Assembly (NCBI GenBank): GCA_963817065.1
Contig: CAWFMO010000001.1
Span: 1,550,001-1,614,000 of the forward strand
DNA from: CAWFMO01 sp963817065
GTDB taxonomy: Bacteria; Actinomycetota; Thermoleophilia; Solirubrobacterales; 70-9
DNA length: 64,000 nucleotides
Reading direction: 5' to 3'
Shown: in pieces, positions 35,083-43,916 of the stretch
Position numbering within the stretch: the stretch's first letter is position 1
Layout of the letters: every line of letters begins with the position of its first letter
The notes under the pieces: model-generated
What the model was told of the DNA's origin: nothing
The model's database searches: none
The model's input: the letters and a program-made list of their open reading frames with translations, nothing else
Translations under genes and position numbers: made by a program

Positions 35083-35757
35083 CTAGAGCAGCTTCTCGAG
35101 CCCGACCGTGAAGCGGTCGGGGAGATCCGGGACCTTGCGCACGGCGAGCAGGACGCCGGGCATGAACGAACGGCGGTCGATCGAGTCGTGGCGGATCGAG
35201 AGCGTCTGGCCCTCGCCCCCGAAGATGACCTCCTGGTGGGCGACGAGGCCGGGGAGCCGGATCGAGTGGATCGGCTCGTGGACGTTGCCGCCCGCGTCGG
35301 AGATCAGCTCCGCGGTCCGCTTCGCGGTCCCCGAGGGCGCGTCCTTCTTCTGGTCGTGATGGAGCTCGACGATCTCGGCCTCGGGCATGTGCTCGGCGAT
35401 CGTTTGCGAGACGACCATCATCAGCACCGCCCCGATCGCGAAGTTCGGCGCAACGAAACAGTTGGCCTCGGAAGCCTCGGCGGCGGCCTTCGCAGCGTCG
35501 AGGTCGAAGCCGGTGGTCCCGACGACGACGTGGACGCCCGCGTCGAGGCAAGTCTTGACGTTCTCGAGCGCCGTGTCGGGGGTCGTGAACTCGACGCAGA
35601 CATCGGCGCCCTCGAGCGCGTCAGGGAGCGGCGCGTCGAGCGCCGGGTCGGCCTTCGCCACCAGTGCCATGTCATCGGCGCCCTCGACGGCCTCGCAGAC
35701 CGCCTCGCCCATCTTCCCCGCGGCGCCCGAAACCGCGACCTTTATCCGATCAGCCAT
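35083..35757 (-). CDS. dapB: 4-hydroxy-tetrahydrodipicolinate reductase
   Basis: 224 residues, slightly shorter than most DapB. Reduces the DapA product with NAD(P)H. Rossmann motif VAVSGAAGKMGEAV; GTTGFD; the signature ELHHDQKKDAPSGTAKR with catalytic His and Lys near residue 125. Start ATG has TAACAT 8 nt upstream and no Shine-Dalgarno. It shares a 31-nt divergent region with the secreted protein gene at 35789. Confidence 0.94.
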   Translation of the reverse strand: MADRIKVAVSGAAGKMGEAVCEAVEGADDMALVAKADPALDAPLPDALEGADVCVEFTTPDTALENVKTCLDAGVHVVVGTTGFDLDAAKAAAEASEANCFVAPNFAIGAVLMMVVSQTIAEHMPEAEIVELHHDQKKDAPSGTAKRTAELISDAGGNVHEPIHSIRLPGLVAHQEVIFGGEGQTLSIRHDSIDRRSFMPGVLLAVRKVPDLPDRFTVGLEKLL

Positions 35758-35765
35758 CGGCGGCG

Positions 35766-35771
35766 ATGTTA
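35766..35771 (-). promoter_or_regulatory. -10-like TAACAT before dapB
   Basis: TAACAT ends 8 nt upstream of ATG 35757. Together with TAGCCT on the other strand it leaves only 5 nt between the two divergent boxes. Confidence 0.45.
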
Positions 35772-35776
35772 TGCGC

Positions 35777-35782
35777 TAGCCT
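35777..35782 (+). promoter_or_regulatory. -10-like TAGCCT before the secreted protein at 35789
   Basis: TAGCCT ends 6 nt upstream of ATG 35789, with no Shine-Dalgarno. Confidence 0.45.
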
Positions 35783-35788
35783 CGCCGT

Positions 35789-36517
35789 ATGGCAGGGGCG
35801 AGCGTGAAGGGATGGGCGGCGATGGGTGCGACGGCGATCGCGCTGCTCGCTCCGGCGTCGGCCGGCGCCTCCGAGCATGTGCTCGACGGCAGCTTTGATG
35901 GGCTGACAACCTGCAACGTAGGTGACTGCACAAGCCCGGTCTGGTCCGAGGAGACCACGGGCAGCGGCACCGGCCCCCTCTGCCAGTCGGGCACCCAGTC
36001 TTGCGGTTACTTCCAAGGACCCGACGCGGTGGGTCCGCACAGCGGCACGAAGTGGGCGCAGATGGGCGGCGAGAGCGCGACCGGTAACAGCTCCTTCGCG
36101 ATCCAGCAACTCGTCAACGTCCCGGGCGGCGGCGCGACCTTGAGCTTCCAGCTCCGCACCCGCGATTCGAACGCCTCGGTCGGCACTTTCACCGTCAGGA
36201 TCGACGGCGCCTCGGTGTACTCTGCCGGCGGAAGCGAGGCCGGATACCGGCCAATCAGCATCGATGTGAGCTCGCTGACCGGGTTGCGGGCGCTGCGTTT
36301 CGAGGTCAGCGACGTCCAGGGGTTCGTTTCCAGCGACAGCTTCAACGTCGATGATGTATCGCTCGTCGACTCTCCCCCGCCCCAGAGCACCCCGGCGCCG
36401 CTCACGCCGGTCACGCCGGTCACGCCGGTCACGCCGGTCGCCAATAGGAAGTGCCCCAAGGGCAAGAAGCTCAAGCGGGGCCGCTGCGTGAAGAAGAAAC
36501 GGAAGCGGAAGCGCTAG
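35789..36517 (+). CDS. Secreted beta-sandwich protein with Pro/Thr-Val linker and Lys/Arg tail
   Basis: 242 residues. Signal peptide (about 1-28, ending AGASE), then a lectin/CBM-like beta-sandwich: VLDGSFDGLTTC, WAQMGGESATG, FAIQQLVNVPGGGATLSFQL, VRIDGASVYSAG and FNVDDVSLVDSP. The linker repeats TPVTPVTPVTPV (9-nt tandem DNA repeats at about 36411-36440). The tail has two Cys around basic residues (RKCPKGKKLKRGRCVKKKRK), like other secreted proteins here. Function unknown; a surface-associated binding protein is likely. Confidence 0.78.
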   Translation: MAGASVKGWAAMGATAIALLAPASAGASEHVLDGSFDGLTTCNVGDCTSPVWSEETTGSGTGPLCQSGTQSCGYFQGPDAVGPHSGTKWAQMGGESATGNSSFAIQQLVNVPGGGATLSFQLRTRDSNASVGTFTVRIDGASVYSAGGSEAGYRPISIDVSSLTGLRALRFEVSDVQGFVSSDSFNVDDVSLVDSPPPQSTPAPLTPVTPVTPVTPVANRKCPKGKKLKRGRCVKKKRKRKR

Positions 36518-36518
36518 C

Positions 36519-37808
36519 TCAGGCGGCGGCGACGAGCGCCTCTGAGACGGGCGCCAGCCCCCCGCGGAAGGTCTCCTCGTTGCGCCCGATGCAGGCGGCG
36601 GAGAAGCGTTCCGGCCGGTAGAGCGTGTCGGCGATCTCGCGCAGATCGTCGGCGCTCACCGCGTCGACCTTGGCGATCATCTCGTCGAGGCCGAGGATCG
36701 GGAGGTCGAAGAGCACCGAGCCCGCGAGGCGCGACATCCGCGACGCGGTCGACTCCTGGGCGAGCACGATCCGCCCCTTGACGCTCTCCTTGGCCCTGAT
36801 CAGCTCTTCGTCGGGGACGTCCTCGGCGATCAGGCGGCCGAGCTCGGCGCCGATCACCTCGAAGGCCTCGCCGACGTTCTCCTCGCGGGTGCCGACGTAC
36901 ATCGCGATCATCCCGGCGTCGCGGTAGGAGTCGGCGTAGGAGCCGACCGCGTAGGCGAGCCCGCGCTTCTCGCGGACCTCGGTGAACAGCCGCGAGGAGC
37001 TCGAGCCGCCGAAGAGCGTGTTGAGGACGCGGAGCGCGAAGCGGCGGTCGTCGCTGCGGCTGATCCCCGGCGCCCCGAGGCAGAGGTGGTACTGCTCCGT
37101 GTCCTTCGACTGGAATGCGACGTCCGGCGTCGAGCCGTCGGCCTCGGGCTGCGGGGCGCCGTCGGAGCCTTCTCGCTTCGGGTCGAGCAGCTTGCCCGCG
37201 GTCTCGACGATCGCCTCGTGCTCGAGGCTCCCGGCCGCCGCGACGACGATGTTCGGGCCGACGTAGCGGGCGTCGTGGTAGCCGCGGATGTCGGGGATCG
37301 GGATCGAGCCGACGACGTCGGCGGAGCCGATGACCCGCGCTCCCAGCGGATGGTCGCCGAAGATCGCCTCGTCGAGGATGTCGTGGACCTTGTCGGAGGG
37401 CTCGTCCTCGTACATCGCGATCTCCTCGATCACGACCTGGCGCTCGGTCTTGACCTCGTCCTCGGGGTAGGTCGAGCCGAGCAGCATCTCCGCCATCAGG
37501 TCGAAGGCGCGCTCGGTGTGGTCGTCGAGGAAGCGAGCGTGGATGTGGGTGGTCTCCTTGCTCGTCGCGGCGTTGAACGAGGCGCCGATCGAATCGAACT
37601 GCTCGTTGAGCTCGACCGCCGAGTAGCGCGGCGTGCCCTTGAACAGCAGGTGCTCGAGGAAGTGCGAGACGCCGGCCTGCTCGGGGGTCTCGTTGCGCGA
37701 GCCGGTCCCGACCCAGAGGCCGAGCGCCACCGAGCGCACCGAAGGCACGCTCTCTGTGACGACCCGGACCCCGGAATCGAGCTCGGTTACCTGTGCGTTT
37801 TCGGCCAC
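36519..37808 (-). CDS. M16-family zinc metallopeptidase
   Basis: 429 residues. The inverted zinc motif HxxEH is SHFLEHLLFKGTPR near residue 47, with the downstream Glu in RQVVIEEIAMYEDEP. The second half has the inactive-domain motif LFTEVREKRGLAYAVGS. It resembles the mitochondrial processing peptidase beta/PqqL-like bacterial peptidases, usually cytoplasmic. It starts 6 nt after the pnp stop, the pnp-M16 order conserved in actinobacteria and Firmicutes, so it is in the same operon. Confidence 0.93.
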   Translation of the reverse strand: MAENAQVTELDSGVRVVTESVPSVRSVALGLWVGTGSRNETPEQAGVSHFLEHLLFKGTPRYSAVELNEQFDSIGASFNAATSKETTHIHARFLDDHTERAFDLMAEMLLGSTYPEDEVKTERQVVIEEIAMYEDEPSDKVHDILDEAIFGDHPLGARVIGSADVVGSIPIPDIRGYHDARYVGPNIVVAAAGSLEHEAIVETAGKLLDPKREGSDGAPQPEADGSTPDVAFQSKDTEQYHLCLGAPGISRSDDRRFALRVLNTLFGGSSSSRLFTEVREKRGLAYAVGSYADSYRDAGMIAMYVGTREENVGEAFEVIGAELGRLIAEDVPDEELIRAKESVKGRIVLAQESTASRMSRLAGSVLFDLPILGLDEMIAKVDAVSADDLREIADTLYRPERFSAACIGRNEETFRGGLAPVSEALVAAA

Positions 37809-37814
37809 CAGGGG

Positions 37815-40061
37815 CTAGCGGCGCTCGCGCCGCTCGCGGCCGCCGCCTCCGCGGCGCCCGTCACGGCCGCCACGCCCGCCGCCGTCACGGCGTGAGGGCG
37901 GACCGGGGTCGCCGGTGCCGACCGAGACGAGGTCCTCGGCGCTCTTGCCGCTGACGTCGGGGTCCTCGCTGAGGCGCAGGCCGATCCGGCCGCGCTCCTT
38001 GTCGACCTCGACCACGGTGACGTCGATCTCGTCGCCCTGGCTGAGCACGTCCTCGACCTGCCCGACCCGCTCGCCGGGCTTGACGTTCGAGATGTGCAGG
38101 AGCCCGTCGGTGCCCTTGGTGAGCTCGATGAAGGCGCCGAACGTCGTCGTCTTCACGACCTTGGCGGCGTTGTAGCGGTCGCCGATCTCGGCCTCGCGCG
38201 TCATCGAGTCGATCTCGGCGACGCACGCATCGACGAGGTCGCCGTTCGGCGCGTAGATCCGGATCGTGCCGTCGTCCTCGACGTCGATCTCGGCCTCGAA
38301 GCGCTCGCAGAGGCTTCGAATCGTCTCGCCGCCCTTGCCGATCACGGCGCCGATCTTCTCGACGTCGATCTGGATCGACTCGATTCGCGGCGCGTGCTGA
38401 GAGAGCTTCTCGCGCGCGCCCTCGATCGTCTCGCCCATCTTGCCGAGGATGAACTGGCGTCCCTCGTGGGCCTGATCGAGCGCGTCCTTGAGGATCTCCA
38501 TCGTCACGCCGGTGATCTTGATGTCCATCTGCAGGGCTGTGATGCCCTCGGCGCTGCCGGCGACCTTGAAGTCCATGTCGCCGAGGTGGTCCTCGACGCC
38601 GGCGATGTCGGTGAGCACGACGTAGTCGTCGCCCTCCTTGATCAGCCCCATGGCGACGCCGGCGACCGGTGCGGTGACCGGGACGCCCGCGGCCATCAAG
38701 GCCATCGAGGAGGCGCAGACCGAGCCCATCGAGCTCGATCCGTTCGACTCGAGCGTCTCCGAGACCACTCTGGTCACGTAGGGGAAGCTCTCCTGGTCGG
38801 GGATCGTCGGCTGGAGGGCCCGCTCGGCGAGCGCCCCGTGGCCGATGTCACGGCGCTTCGGGCCGCGCATGAAGCCCGCCTCCCCGACCGAGTACGGCGG
38901 GAAGTTGTAGTGGTGCCAGAACGTCTTCGTGGTCTGGAGGCCGAGGTTGTCGACCTTCATGTCCATCCGCGTGGTGCCGAGTGCGACGCTCGAGAGGATC
39001 TGCGTCTCGCCGCGGGTGAAGAGCGCCGAGCCGTGGGCGCGCGGGGAGATGTCGACCTCGGTCTCGATCGGCCGGATCTCGTCGGTCTCGCGCCCGTCGG
39101 GGCGCTTCTTGTCGACGGCGATCGCCTTGCGGATCGTGTCCTTCTCGATCGCGTCGAACGCCGCCGAGACCTCGTCCTTCTTGTCCTCATCGGCCTCCGT
39201 GTCCGTGGTGTCGGGGGCGTACTCGGCGAGGACCTCCTCCTTGACGACGTCGATCGCCTCGTAGCGCTCGAGCTTGCCCTCGGTCGCGATCGCGGCGACG
39301 AGCTTGTCGCCGTAGGCGGACCTGACCTTCTCGACGAGCCCTTCGTCGATCTTCGGGACCTCGACCTCGACCTTCTCCTTGCCGGCCTTCTCGCGCAGCT
39401 CCTCCATCGAGGCGACGAGCTTCTTGATCTCGGCGTGGGCGATGTCGAGCGCATCGAGCACCTCGGCCTCGGTGACGCCGGAGGCGCCGGCCTCGACCAT
39501 CAGGATCGCCTCGTCGGTGCCGGCGACGATCAGGTCGAGCTCGAGCTCTTCCTGGCGGTCCTCCGGCGGGTTGACGACGAAGTCACCCTCGAGCTTTCCG
39601 ACCCTGACCGCGCCGACGTGCTTGGCGACGGGGATGTCGGAGACGGCGAGAGCGGCGGAAGCGCCGTTCATCGCCAGGATGTCGTACGGGTGCTCGTGGT
39701 CCACCGAAAGCGTCGTCGAGACGAGCTGCGTCTCGCGGTGCCAGCCCTTCGGGAACAGCGGCCGGATCGGCCGGTCGATCATTCGCGCCGTAAGCGTTGC
39801 CTTCTCGCCCGCCCTCGCCTCGCGGCGGAAGAACGAGCCCGGGATCTTGCCCGCGGCGTAGTGGCGCTCCTCGACGTCCACCGTCAGCGGCAGAAAGTCG
39901 ACGTCGCGCACGTTGCCCGCGGTCGCGGTGCAGAGGACCATGGTGTCGCCGGCGCGGACGACAACGGAACCACTCGCCTGCTTGGCGAGTTTGCCGGTCT
40001 CGAACGAGATCTCCTGGCCGCCTACGTCCGTCGAGACACGGCTCACTTCGAACCTACTCAT
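37815..40061 (-). CDS. pnp: Polyribonucleotide nucleotidyltransferase (PNPase)
   Basis: 748 residues. 3'-5' phosphorolytic exoribonuclease of the degradosome. Two RNase PH domains (SFETGKLAKQASGSVVVRAG; GSALFTRGETQILSSVALGT), metal-binding region LTDIAGVEDHLGDMDFKVAG, then KH (VIGKGGETIRSLC) and S1 (GAFIELTKGTDGLLHIS). The last 35 residues are Arg/Gly-rich (DGGGRGGRDGRRGGGG), a disordered RNA-binding tail typical of actinobacteria. An AGGAG sits upstream of the ATG. Two hairpins occupy its leader. Confidence 0.97.
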   Translation of the reverse strand: MSRFEVSRVSTDVGGQEISFETGKLAKQASGSVVVRAGDTMVLCTATAGNVRDVDFLPLTVDVEERHYAAGKIPGSFFRREARAGEKATLTARMIDRPIRPLFPKGWHRETQLVSTTLSVDHEHPYDILAMNGASAALAVSDIPVAKHVGAVRVGKLEGDFVVNPPEDRQEELELDLIVAGTDEAILMVEAGASGVTEAEVLDALDIAHAEIKKLVASMEELREKAGKEKVEVEVPKIDEGLVEKVRSAYGDKLVAAIATEGKLERYEAIDVVKEEVLAEYAPDTTDTEADEDKKDEVSAAFDAIEKDTIRKAIAVDKKRPDGRETDEIRPIETEVDISPRAHGSALFTRGETQILSSVALGTTRMDMKVDNLGLQTTKTFWHHYNFPPYSVGEAGFMRGPKRRDIGHGALAERALQPTIPDQESFPYVTRVVSETLESNGSSSMGSVCASSMALMAAGVPVTAPVAGVAMGLIKEGDDYVVLTDIAGVEDHLGDMDFKVAGSAEGITALQMDIKITGVTMEILKDALDQAHEGRQFILGKMGETIEGAREKLSQHAPRIESIQIDVEKIGAVIGKGGETIRSLCERFEAEIDVEDDGTIRIYAPNGDLVDACVAEIDSMTREAEIGDRYNAAKVVKTTTFGAFIELTKGTDGLLHISNVKPGERVGQVEDVLSQGDEIDVTVVEVDKERGRIGLRLSEDPDVSGKSAEDLVSVGTGDPGPPSRRDGGGRGGRDGRRGGGGRERRERR

Positions 40062-40078
40062 ATGTTGTGCTCCTATTC

Positions 40079-40121
40079 AGCCACCCGGTTGGTGGCTCTC
40101 ATTTGCAGAACTTTTAGTTCT
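40079..40121 (-). promoter_or_regulatory. Two hairpins in the pnp leader
   Basis: Inverted repeats AGCCACC/GGTGGCT (40079-40085 with 40091-40097) and AGAACT/AGTTCT (40107-40112 with 40116-40121) fill the 52-nt gap before pnp; the second includes the stop codon of the DsbA-like gene. Stem-loops in pnp leaders are processing or autoregulation sites in other bacteria; that role here is inference. Confidence 0.5.
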
Positions 40122-40665
40122 CTAACTCGCGCGATGTTACAGACCGGCGCGAGCCGCCGAGCGCAAGCGCCGCGAGCCGCTCGGGGACCTCGGCGGCGAT
40201 CAGCTCACCCTCCGCGAACGCCGCCGGCGTGCCGGTCACCCCGCCGCGGACCCCGGTTTCGAAGTCGCGCCGCACGCGGAGCCTCACGGGCTCGGAGCGG
40301 CGATCGGCCTCGAAGCGGTCGAGGTCGATGCCGAAGCGCTCGGCGCGCTCCCAGAGGTGGGGGTCATCGACCCGGCCGCGTTCGGCGAACAACGAGTCGC
40401 ACATCTCCCAAAATCGCTCCTGGGCGCCGGCGGCCTCGGCCGCCATGTGCAGCGCGGCGGATCGCGGGCGCTGGGAGGTCATCGGGAAATGGCGGAAGCA
40501 GAGCCGTAGCGGCAGCGCGCTGATCGTGGCCCAGGCCGCCGCGCAGTGGGGGCAACCGAAGTCGAGGTAGGCGATCGCCTCCACCCCCTCCCCCCTGACG
40601 TGGTCCTCGCCGCCGATCGGCGGGATCGGCGCGCTGCCTAGATCGCTACTCGGGGGAGCCGTCAA
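40114..40665 (-). CDS. DsbA-family thioredoxin-fold protein
   Basis: 183 residues. CxxC motif in LDFGCPHCAAAWATI near residue 38, followed by the helical insertion (LHMAAEAAGAQERFWEMCD) and the cis-Pro loop GVTGTPAAFAEG, as in DsbA/FrnE oxidoreductases. No signal peptide, so a cytoplasmic member. The start overlaps the end of the peroxiredoxin gene by 20 nt, so the two thiol enzymes are co-translated; the pair suggests a shared redox job. Confidence 0.85.
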   Translation of the reverse strand: MTAPPSSDLGSAPIPPIGGEDHVRGEGVEAIAYLDFGCPHCAAAWATISALPLRLCFRHFPMTSQRPRSAALHMAAEAAGAQERFWEMCDSLFAERGRVDDPHLWERAERFGIDLDRFEADRRSEPVRLRVRRDFETGVRGGVTGTPAAFAEGELIAAEVPERLAALALGGSRRSVTSRELEN

Positions 40666-41107
40666 GCGCGTCGAAGATCAGGTTGGCGCCGGGGATGACA
40701 CCCGGGTTCTCGGACTCGTGGACCCACTCGACCACGCCTTCGGGGTCGACCAGGACCAGCGAGCGGTTGGCGTGGTCGACCGAGTCGATGAAGGCCCCGT
40801 AGGCGCGCGTCACCTCGCCCTTCGGGCTGAAGTCGGCGAGCAGGCGGATCTCGGTCCCGATCTGCTTTCGAAACGCGCGGTGGGCCCAGGTCGAGTCGAC
40901 GCTGATCCCGAGCGGCGTCACGCCCTTGGCGAGGATCTCCGGCAGGACCTCCTGGTAGATCGAGAGCTGGTCGCTGCAGGCCGGGCTGAAGTCGAGCGGG
41001 TAGAAGATCAGCAGCACGCGCTGACCGCGAAGCGCGGAGAGCGCTACGTCCGCGCCGGCGTGGTCTTTGAGCGTGAAGTCGGGAGCCGGAGTACCGGGTT
41101 CGATCAA
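40646..41107 (-). CDS. bcp: Bcp/AhpC-type peroxiredoxin
   Basis: 153 residues. Reduces peroxides. The peroxidatic Cys is in PLDFSPACSDQLS near residue 38, within the PxxxTxxC-like context of the family (Thr replaced by Ser/Pro-Ala); conserved Arg in the later FSPKGEVTRAYG region. N terminus PGTPAPDFTLKDHAG. The start codon is TTG and overlaps the rpsO stop (TTGA). A stress enzyme inserted between rpsO and pnp. Confidence 0.9.
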   Translation of the reverse strand: MIEPGTPAPDFTLKDHAGADVALSALRGQRVLLIFYPLDFSPACSDQLSIYQEVLPEILAKGVTPLGISVDSTWAHRAFRKQIGTEIRLLADFSPKGEVTRAYGAFIDSVDHANRSLVLVDPEGVVEWVHESENPGVIPGANLIFDALDGSPE

Positions 41108-41373
41108 TGGCGCAGGCCGAGCTCGCCGACCAGCGCGCGATAGCGCTCGAGGTCGCGGCGCTCGAGATAGCGCAGCAGCCGCCGGCGCTTGCCGACCATC
41201 ATCAGCAGCCCGCGGCGCGAGTGGTGGTCCTTGCTGTGCGAGCGCAGGTGCTCGGTGAGCTCGTTGATGCGCTCGGTGAGCATCGCGATCTGGACCTCGG
41301 CCGAGCCGGTGTCCTTCTCGTCGCGGCCGTGCTTGGCCGTGAGCTCCGCCTTCTTTTCCTTGGTCAGGGGCAT
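41104..41373 (-). CDS. rpsO: 30S ribosomal protein S15 (uS15)
   Basis: 89 residues, full length. Starts MPLTKEKKAELTAKHGRDEK; signature DTGSAEVQIAMLTERI and HSKDHHSRRGLLMMVGKRRR. Binds 16S rRNA early in 30S assembly. TAGCCT lies upstream with an 11-nt spacing, perhaps an internal promoter. Conserved neighbour of truB-ribF and pnp. Confidence 0.98.
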   Translation of the reverse strand: MPLTKEKKAELTAKHGRDEKDTGSAEVQIAMLTERINELTEHLRSHSKDHHSRRGLLMMVGKRRRLLRYLERRDLERYRALVGELGLRH

Positions 41374-41387
41374 CGGGGTCGAGAAGG

Positions 41388-42287
41388 CTACTGATTCGAC
41401 CCGCCGGGCGAGAACCCCTCGCAGACTTCCTTCGCCTCGGCGACGTCGCGGTGCATCTGCGCGATCAGGTCCTCGACGCTGGGGAAGCGTTTCTCGCCCC
41501 GGAGCCGCTCGACGAACGCGATCCTCAGGTTCTTGCCGTAGAGGTCGCCCTCCCAATCGATCAGGTAGGCCTCGATCAGCAACCCGCGGCCGGTCTGGAA
41601 CTGGGGGCGGATGCCGACGTTGACCGCCGCCGGCTGCCCGTTGGCGAACGCCGCGTAGACGCCGTGGCCGGGGTTGACGTAGGCGTCGTCGGGCGCCAGG
41701 TTGGCGGTCGGGAAGCCGAGCTCGCGGCCGCGCTGATCGCCCTTGATCACCTCGCCCTCGACCATCAGCGGCGCGCCGAGGAAGCGCAGCGCCTTGTCGA
41801 CCTCGCCGGCCGCGACCAGGGCGCGGATCTGGGTCGAGGAGATCGTCTCGCCCTCGACCTCGACCAGCGGCACGACGCGGGTCTCGAACTCCTCGCGCGC
41901 GGCGAGCATCTCGGGATCGCCCTTGGCCTTGGCGCCGAAGCGGAAGTTCTCGCCGACCGAGACCTTGGTCGCCCCGAGCTTCGCGATCAGGACGTCCTCG
42001 ATGAACGCCTCCGGCGGGTTCGAGGCGAACTCGCGGTCGAACGGGATCACGACCAGCTCCTCGACCCCGAGCCCGCCGATCACGTCGCGCTTGACCTTGA
42101 ACGGCATCAGCAGCTTCGGCGCGCCTTCGGGGTTGATCACGCTGACCGGATGCGGGTCGAAGGTGAGCACGGTGTCGGCGTCGTCGATCACCGCGCGGTG
42201 ACCCAGGTGGACGCCGTCGAAAGTCCCGATCGCGACGTGGCGGTCGCGGCGCTCGGCGTCGGGGAGCGAGGTGACCTTGATCGTCAC
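41388..42287 (-). CDS. ribF: Bifunctional riboflavin kinase/FAD synthetase
   Basis: 299 residues from GTG, overlapping the truB stop (GTGA). The N-terminal FMN adenylyltransferase half has IGTFDGVHLGHRAV and TFDPHPVSVINP; the C-terminal riboflavin kinase half has GDQRGRELGFPTANLAPDD and GVYAAFA. The loop between GHRAV and DTVLTFDPHP is only about three residues, shorter than in most RibF, where a helix of roughly 15 residues occurs. The enzyme makes FMN and FAD from riboflavin. Confidence 0.95.
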   Translation of the reverse strand: MTIKVTSLPDAERRDRHVAIGTFDGVHLGHRAVIDDADTVLTFDPHPVSVINPEGAPKLLMPFKVKRDVIGGLGVEELVVIPFDREFASNPPEAFIEDVLIAKLGATKVSVGENFRFGAKAKGDPEMLAAREEFETRVVPLVEVEGETISSTQIRALVAAGEVDKALRFLGAPLMVEGEVIKGDQRGRELGFPTANLAPDDAYVNPGHGVYAAFANGQPAAVNVGIRPQFQTGRGLLIEAYLIDWEGDLYGKNLRIAFVERLRGEKRFPSVEDLIAQMHRDVAEAKEVCEGFSPGGSNQ

Positions 42288-42918
42288 CTGAGCGCCGCCT
42301 CAGGCACGAGCTCTGCGACCCGCTCGAGCGGCAGCGGCTCGCCGCCGGCTTCCTCGACCCTGAACGGCCCGATCGCCGTCCGCCGCAGCCGCTCGCAGTA
42401 GGCGTCGCCGAGCGTCTCGATCAGCGTCCGGACGTAGGTCCCCGAGGAACACTCGATCTCGAACTCGGCCCGCTCCCCGTCGCTCGCGAGCAGCTCGGCG
42501 CGGTGGACCTCGACGTCGCGCACGGGAGTCTCGACGGTCTCGCCGCGGTGGGCCTTCTTGTAGAGGCGCTCGCCGCCGACCCTGACCGCGGAGGTCATCG
42601 GGACGCGCTGGCGGACCGTGCCGGTCGGCAGCTCGAGCGTCTCGGGGATGGCGCCGGTCTCGACCAGCTCGCCGTCGGGGTCGCCGGTGCTCGAGCGCCA
42701 GCCCAGCCTCGCGGTGGCGACGTAGGTCTTCGGCAGCGGCATCAGGAACCTCTGCAGGCGGGTGGCGCGGCCGAGCAGGATCAGCAGCAGCCCGGTCGCG
42801 AACGGGTCGAGGGTCCCCGCGTGGCCGGTCTTGACGCCGCCGCGCTCGCGGCGCACGAGCGCGACCGCGTCGTGCGAGGTGATCCCGGCCGGCTTGTCGA
42901 AAAGCAGGACGCCGGCAT
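42284..42918 (-). CDS. truB: tRNA pseudouridine(55) synthase, start region likely frameshifted
   Basis: Makes pseudouridine 55 in the T loop of tRNAs. The homologous frame reads GVLLFDKPAGITSHDAVALV (motif with the conserved KP), then KTGHAGTLDPFATGLL with the catalytic Asp, and a C-terminal part ending VAELVPEAALR. About 211 residues. No ATG, GTG or TTG exists in this frame before GVLLFDKP; an ATG at 42918 is one base out of frame, so a missing base between 42905 and 42918 is likely. If the GTG at 42856 were used, the first conserved motif would be lost. It begins 5 nt after the nrnA stop. Confidence 0.88.
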
Positions 42919-42923
42919 CGGAT

Positions 42924-43916
42924 TCAGAGCTGGGCGTTGACCTCTTCGCAGACGTACGTGACCACCTCGGGATAGGTCATGTCGGTCGCGAACCCCGCCG
43001 CGCGCTGGTGTCCTCCACCGCCCTGCTTGCGCGCGATCTCGGAGACGTCGACCGAGCCGTCGGCGGAGCGCAGGCTGACCTTGCGCTGGGCCTTGCCGCC
43101 CGGGGCCTGGTCGCGGACGACGGCCGCGATCCGGATCCCCTCGATCGAGCGCAGGTAGTCGATCACGCCCTCGGTCAGCTCCTCGCTGGCGCCGGCCGAC
43201 TCGTAGTCCTGCTTCGAGATGTAGGTGAGCGCGACCTGGCCCTCGCACGTCATCTCGATTCCCTCAAGCGCTCCGGCGATCAGCTTCAGCTTCTCGAGCG
43301 GGACGTGCTCGTAGAGGCGCCGGAAGTGATCGTGGACGTCGACGCCGGCGTCGATCAGCGCCGCCGCCATCCGGTGCGCCCTCGCGTCGGTGTTCGTGTA
43401 CATGAAGCGGCCGGTGTCGGTGACGAGGCCGACGTAGAGCGCGCTCGCGATCTCGGGGGTCAGCTCGACACCGAGAAGCGAGAGCAGCTCGTAGACGATC
43501 TCGGCCGTGCACGACGCCTCGACGTCGACGAGGTTGATCGTCCCGAAGCGGGTGTTGTCGTGGTGGTGGTCGATGTTCAGCGCCTCGCCCTCGGTGCGCT
43601 TGAGGAAGTCGACCGGCATCCGGTCGATGTTTCCGCAGTCGAGGAAGATCAGGGTCCGGTCTGGAACGTCGGCGGGCGGCTCGTGGAAGACCTCCTCGAG
43701 CGGCAGGAAGCGGTACTCGACCGGGAGCGGGAACTCCTTCGCGGCGAGGAACATCACCGAGTCCTTGCCGAGCGCGCCGAGGATCTGGTGCATCGCGAGC
43801 AGCGAGCCGAGCGCGTCGCCGTCCGGGTTCTCGTGCGTGGTCAGCAGGAAGCGGTCGGCGGAGCGGATCTGCTCTGCCGTGCGCTCGATCTCGGTCTGGA
43901 CCGCGGTCTCGCCCAT
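42924..43916 (-). CDS. nrnA: DHH/DHHA1 phosphoesterase (NrnA-like nanoRNase/pAp phosphatase)
   Basis: 330 residues. Degrades 2-5 nt RNAs and pAp. Motifs: THENPDGDALGSLLAM, LDCGNIDRMP, the DHH motif NIDHHHDNTRFG, and the C-terminal DHHA1 GGGGHQRAAGF. The ATG shares one base with the rbfA stop (TGATG). The rbfA-nrnA-truB order is the usual one. Confidence 0.94.
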   Translation of the reverse strand: MGETAVQTEIERTAEQIRSADRFLLTTHENPDGDALGSLLAMHQILGALGKDSVMFLAAKEFPLPVEYRFLPLEEVFHEPPADVPDRTLIFLDCGNIDRMPVDFLKRTEGEALNIDHHHDNTRFGTINLVDVEASCTAEIVYELLSLLGVELTPEIASALYVGLVTDTGRFMYTNTDARAHRMAAALIDAGVDVHDHFRRLYEHVPLEKLKLIAGALEGIEMTCEGQVALTYISKQDYESAGASEELTEGVIDYLRSIEGIRIAAVVRDQAPGGKAQRKVSLRSADGSVDVSEIARKQGGGGHQRAAGFATDMTYPEVVTYVCEEVNAQL

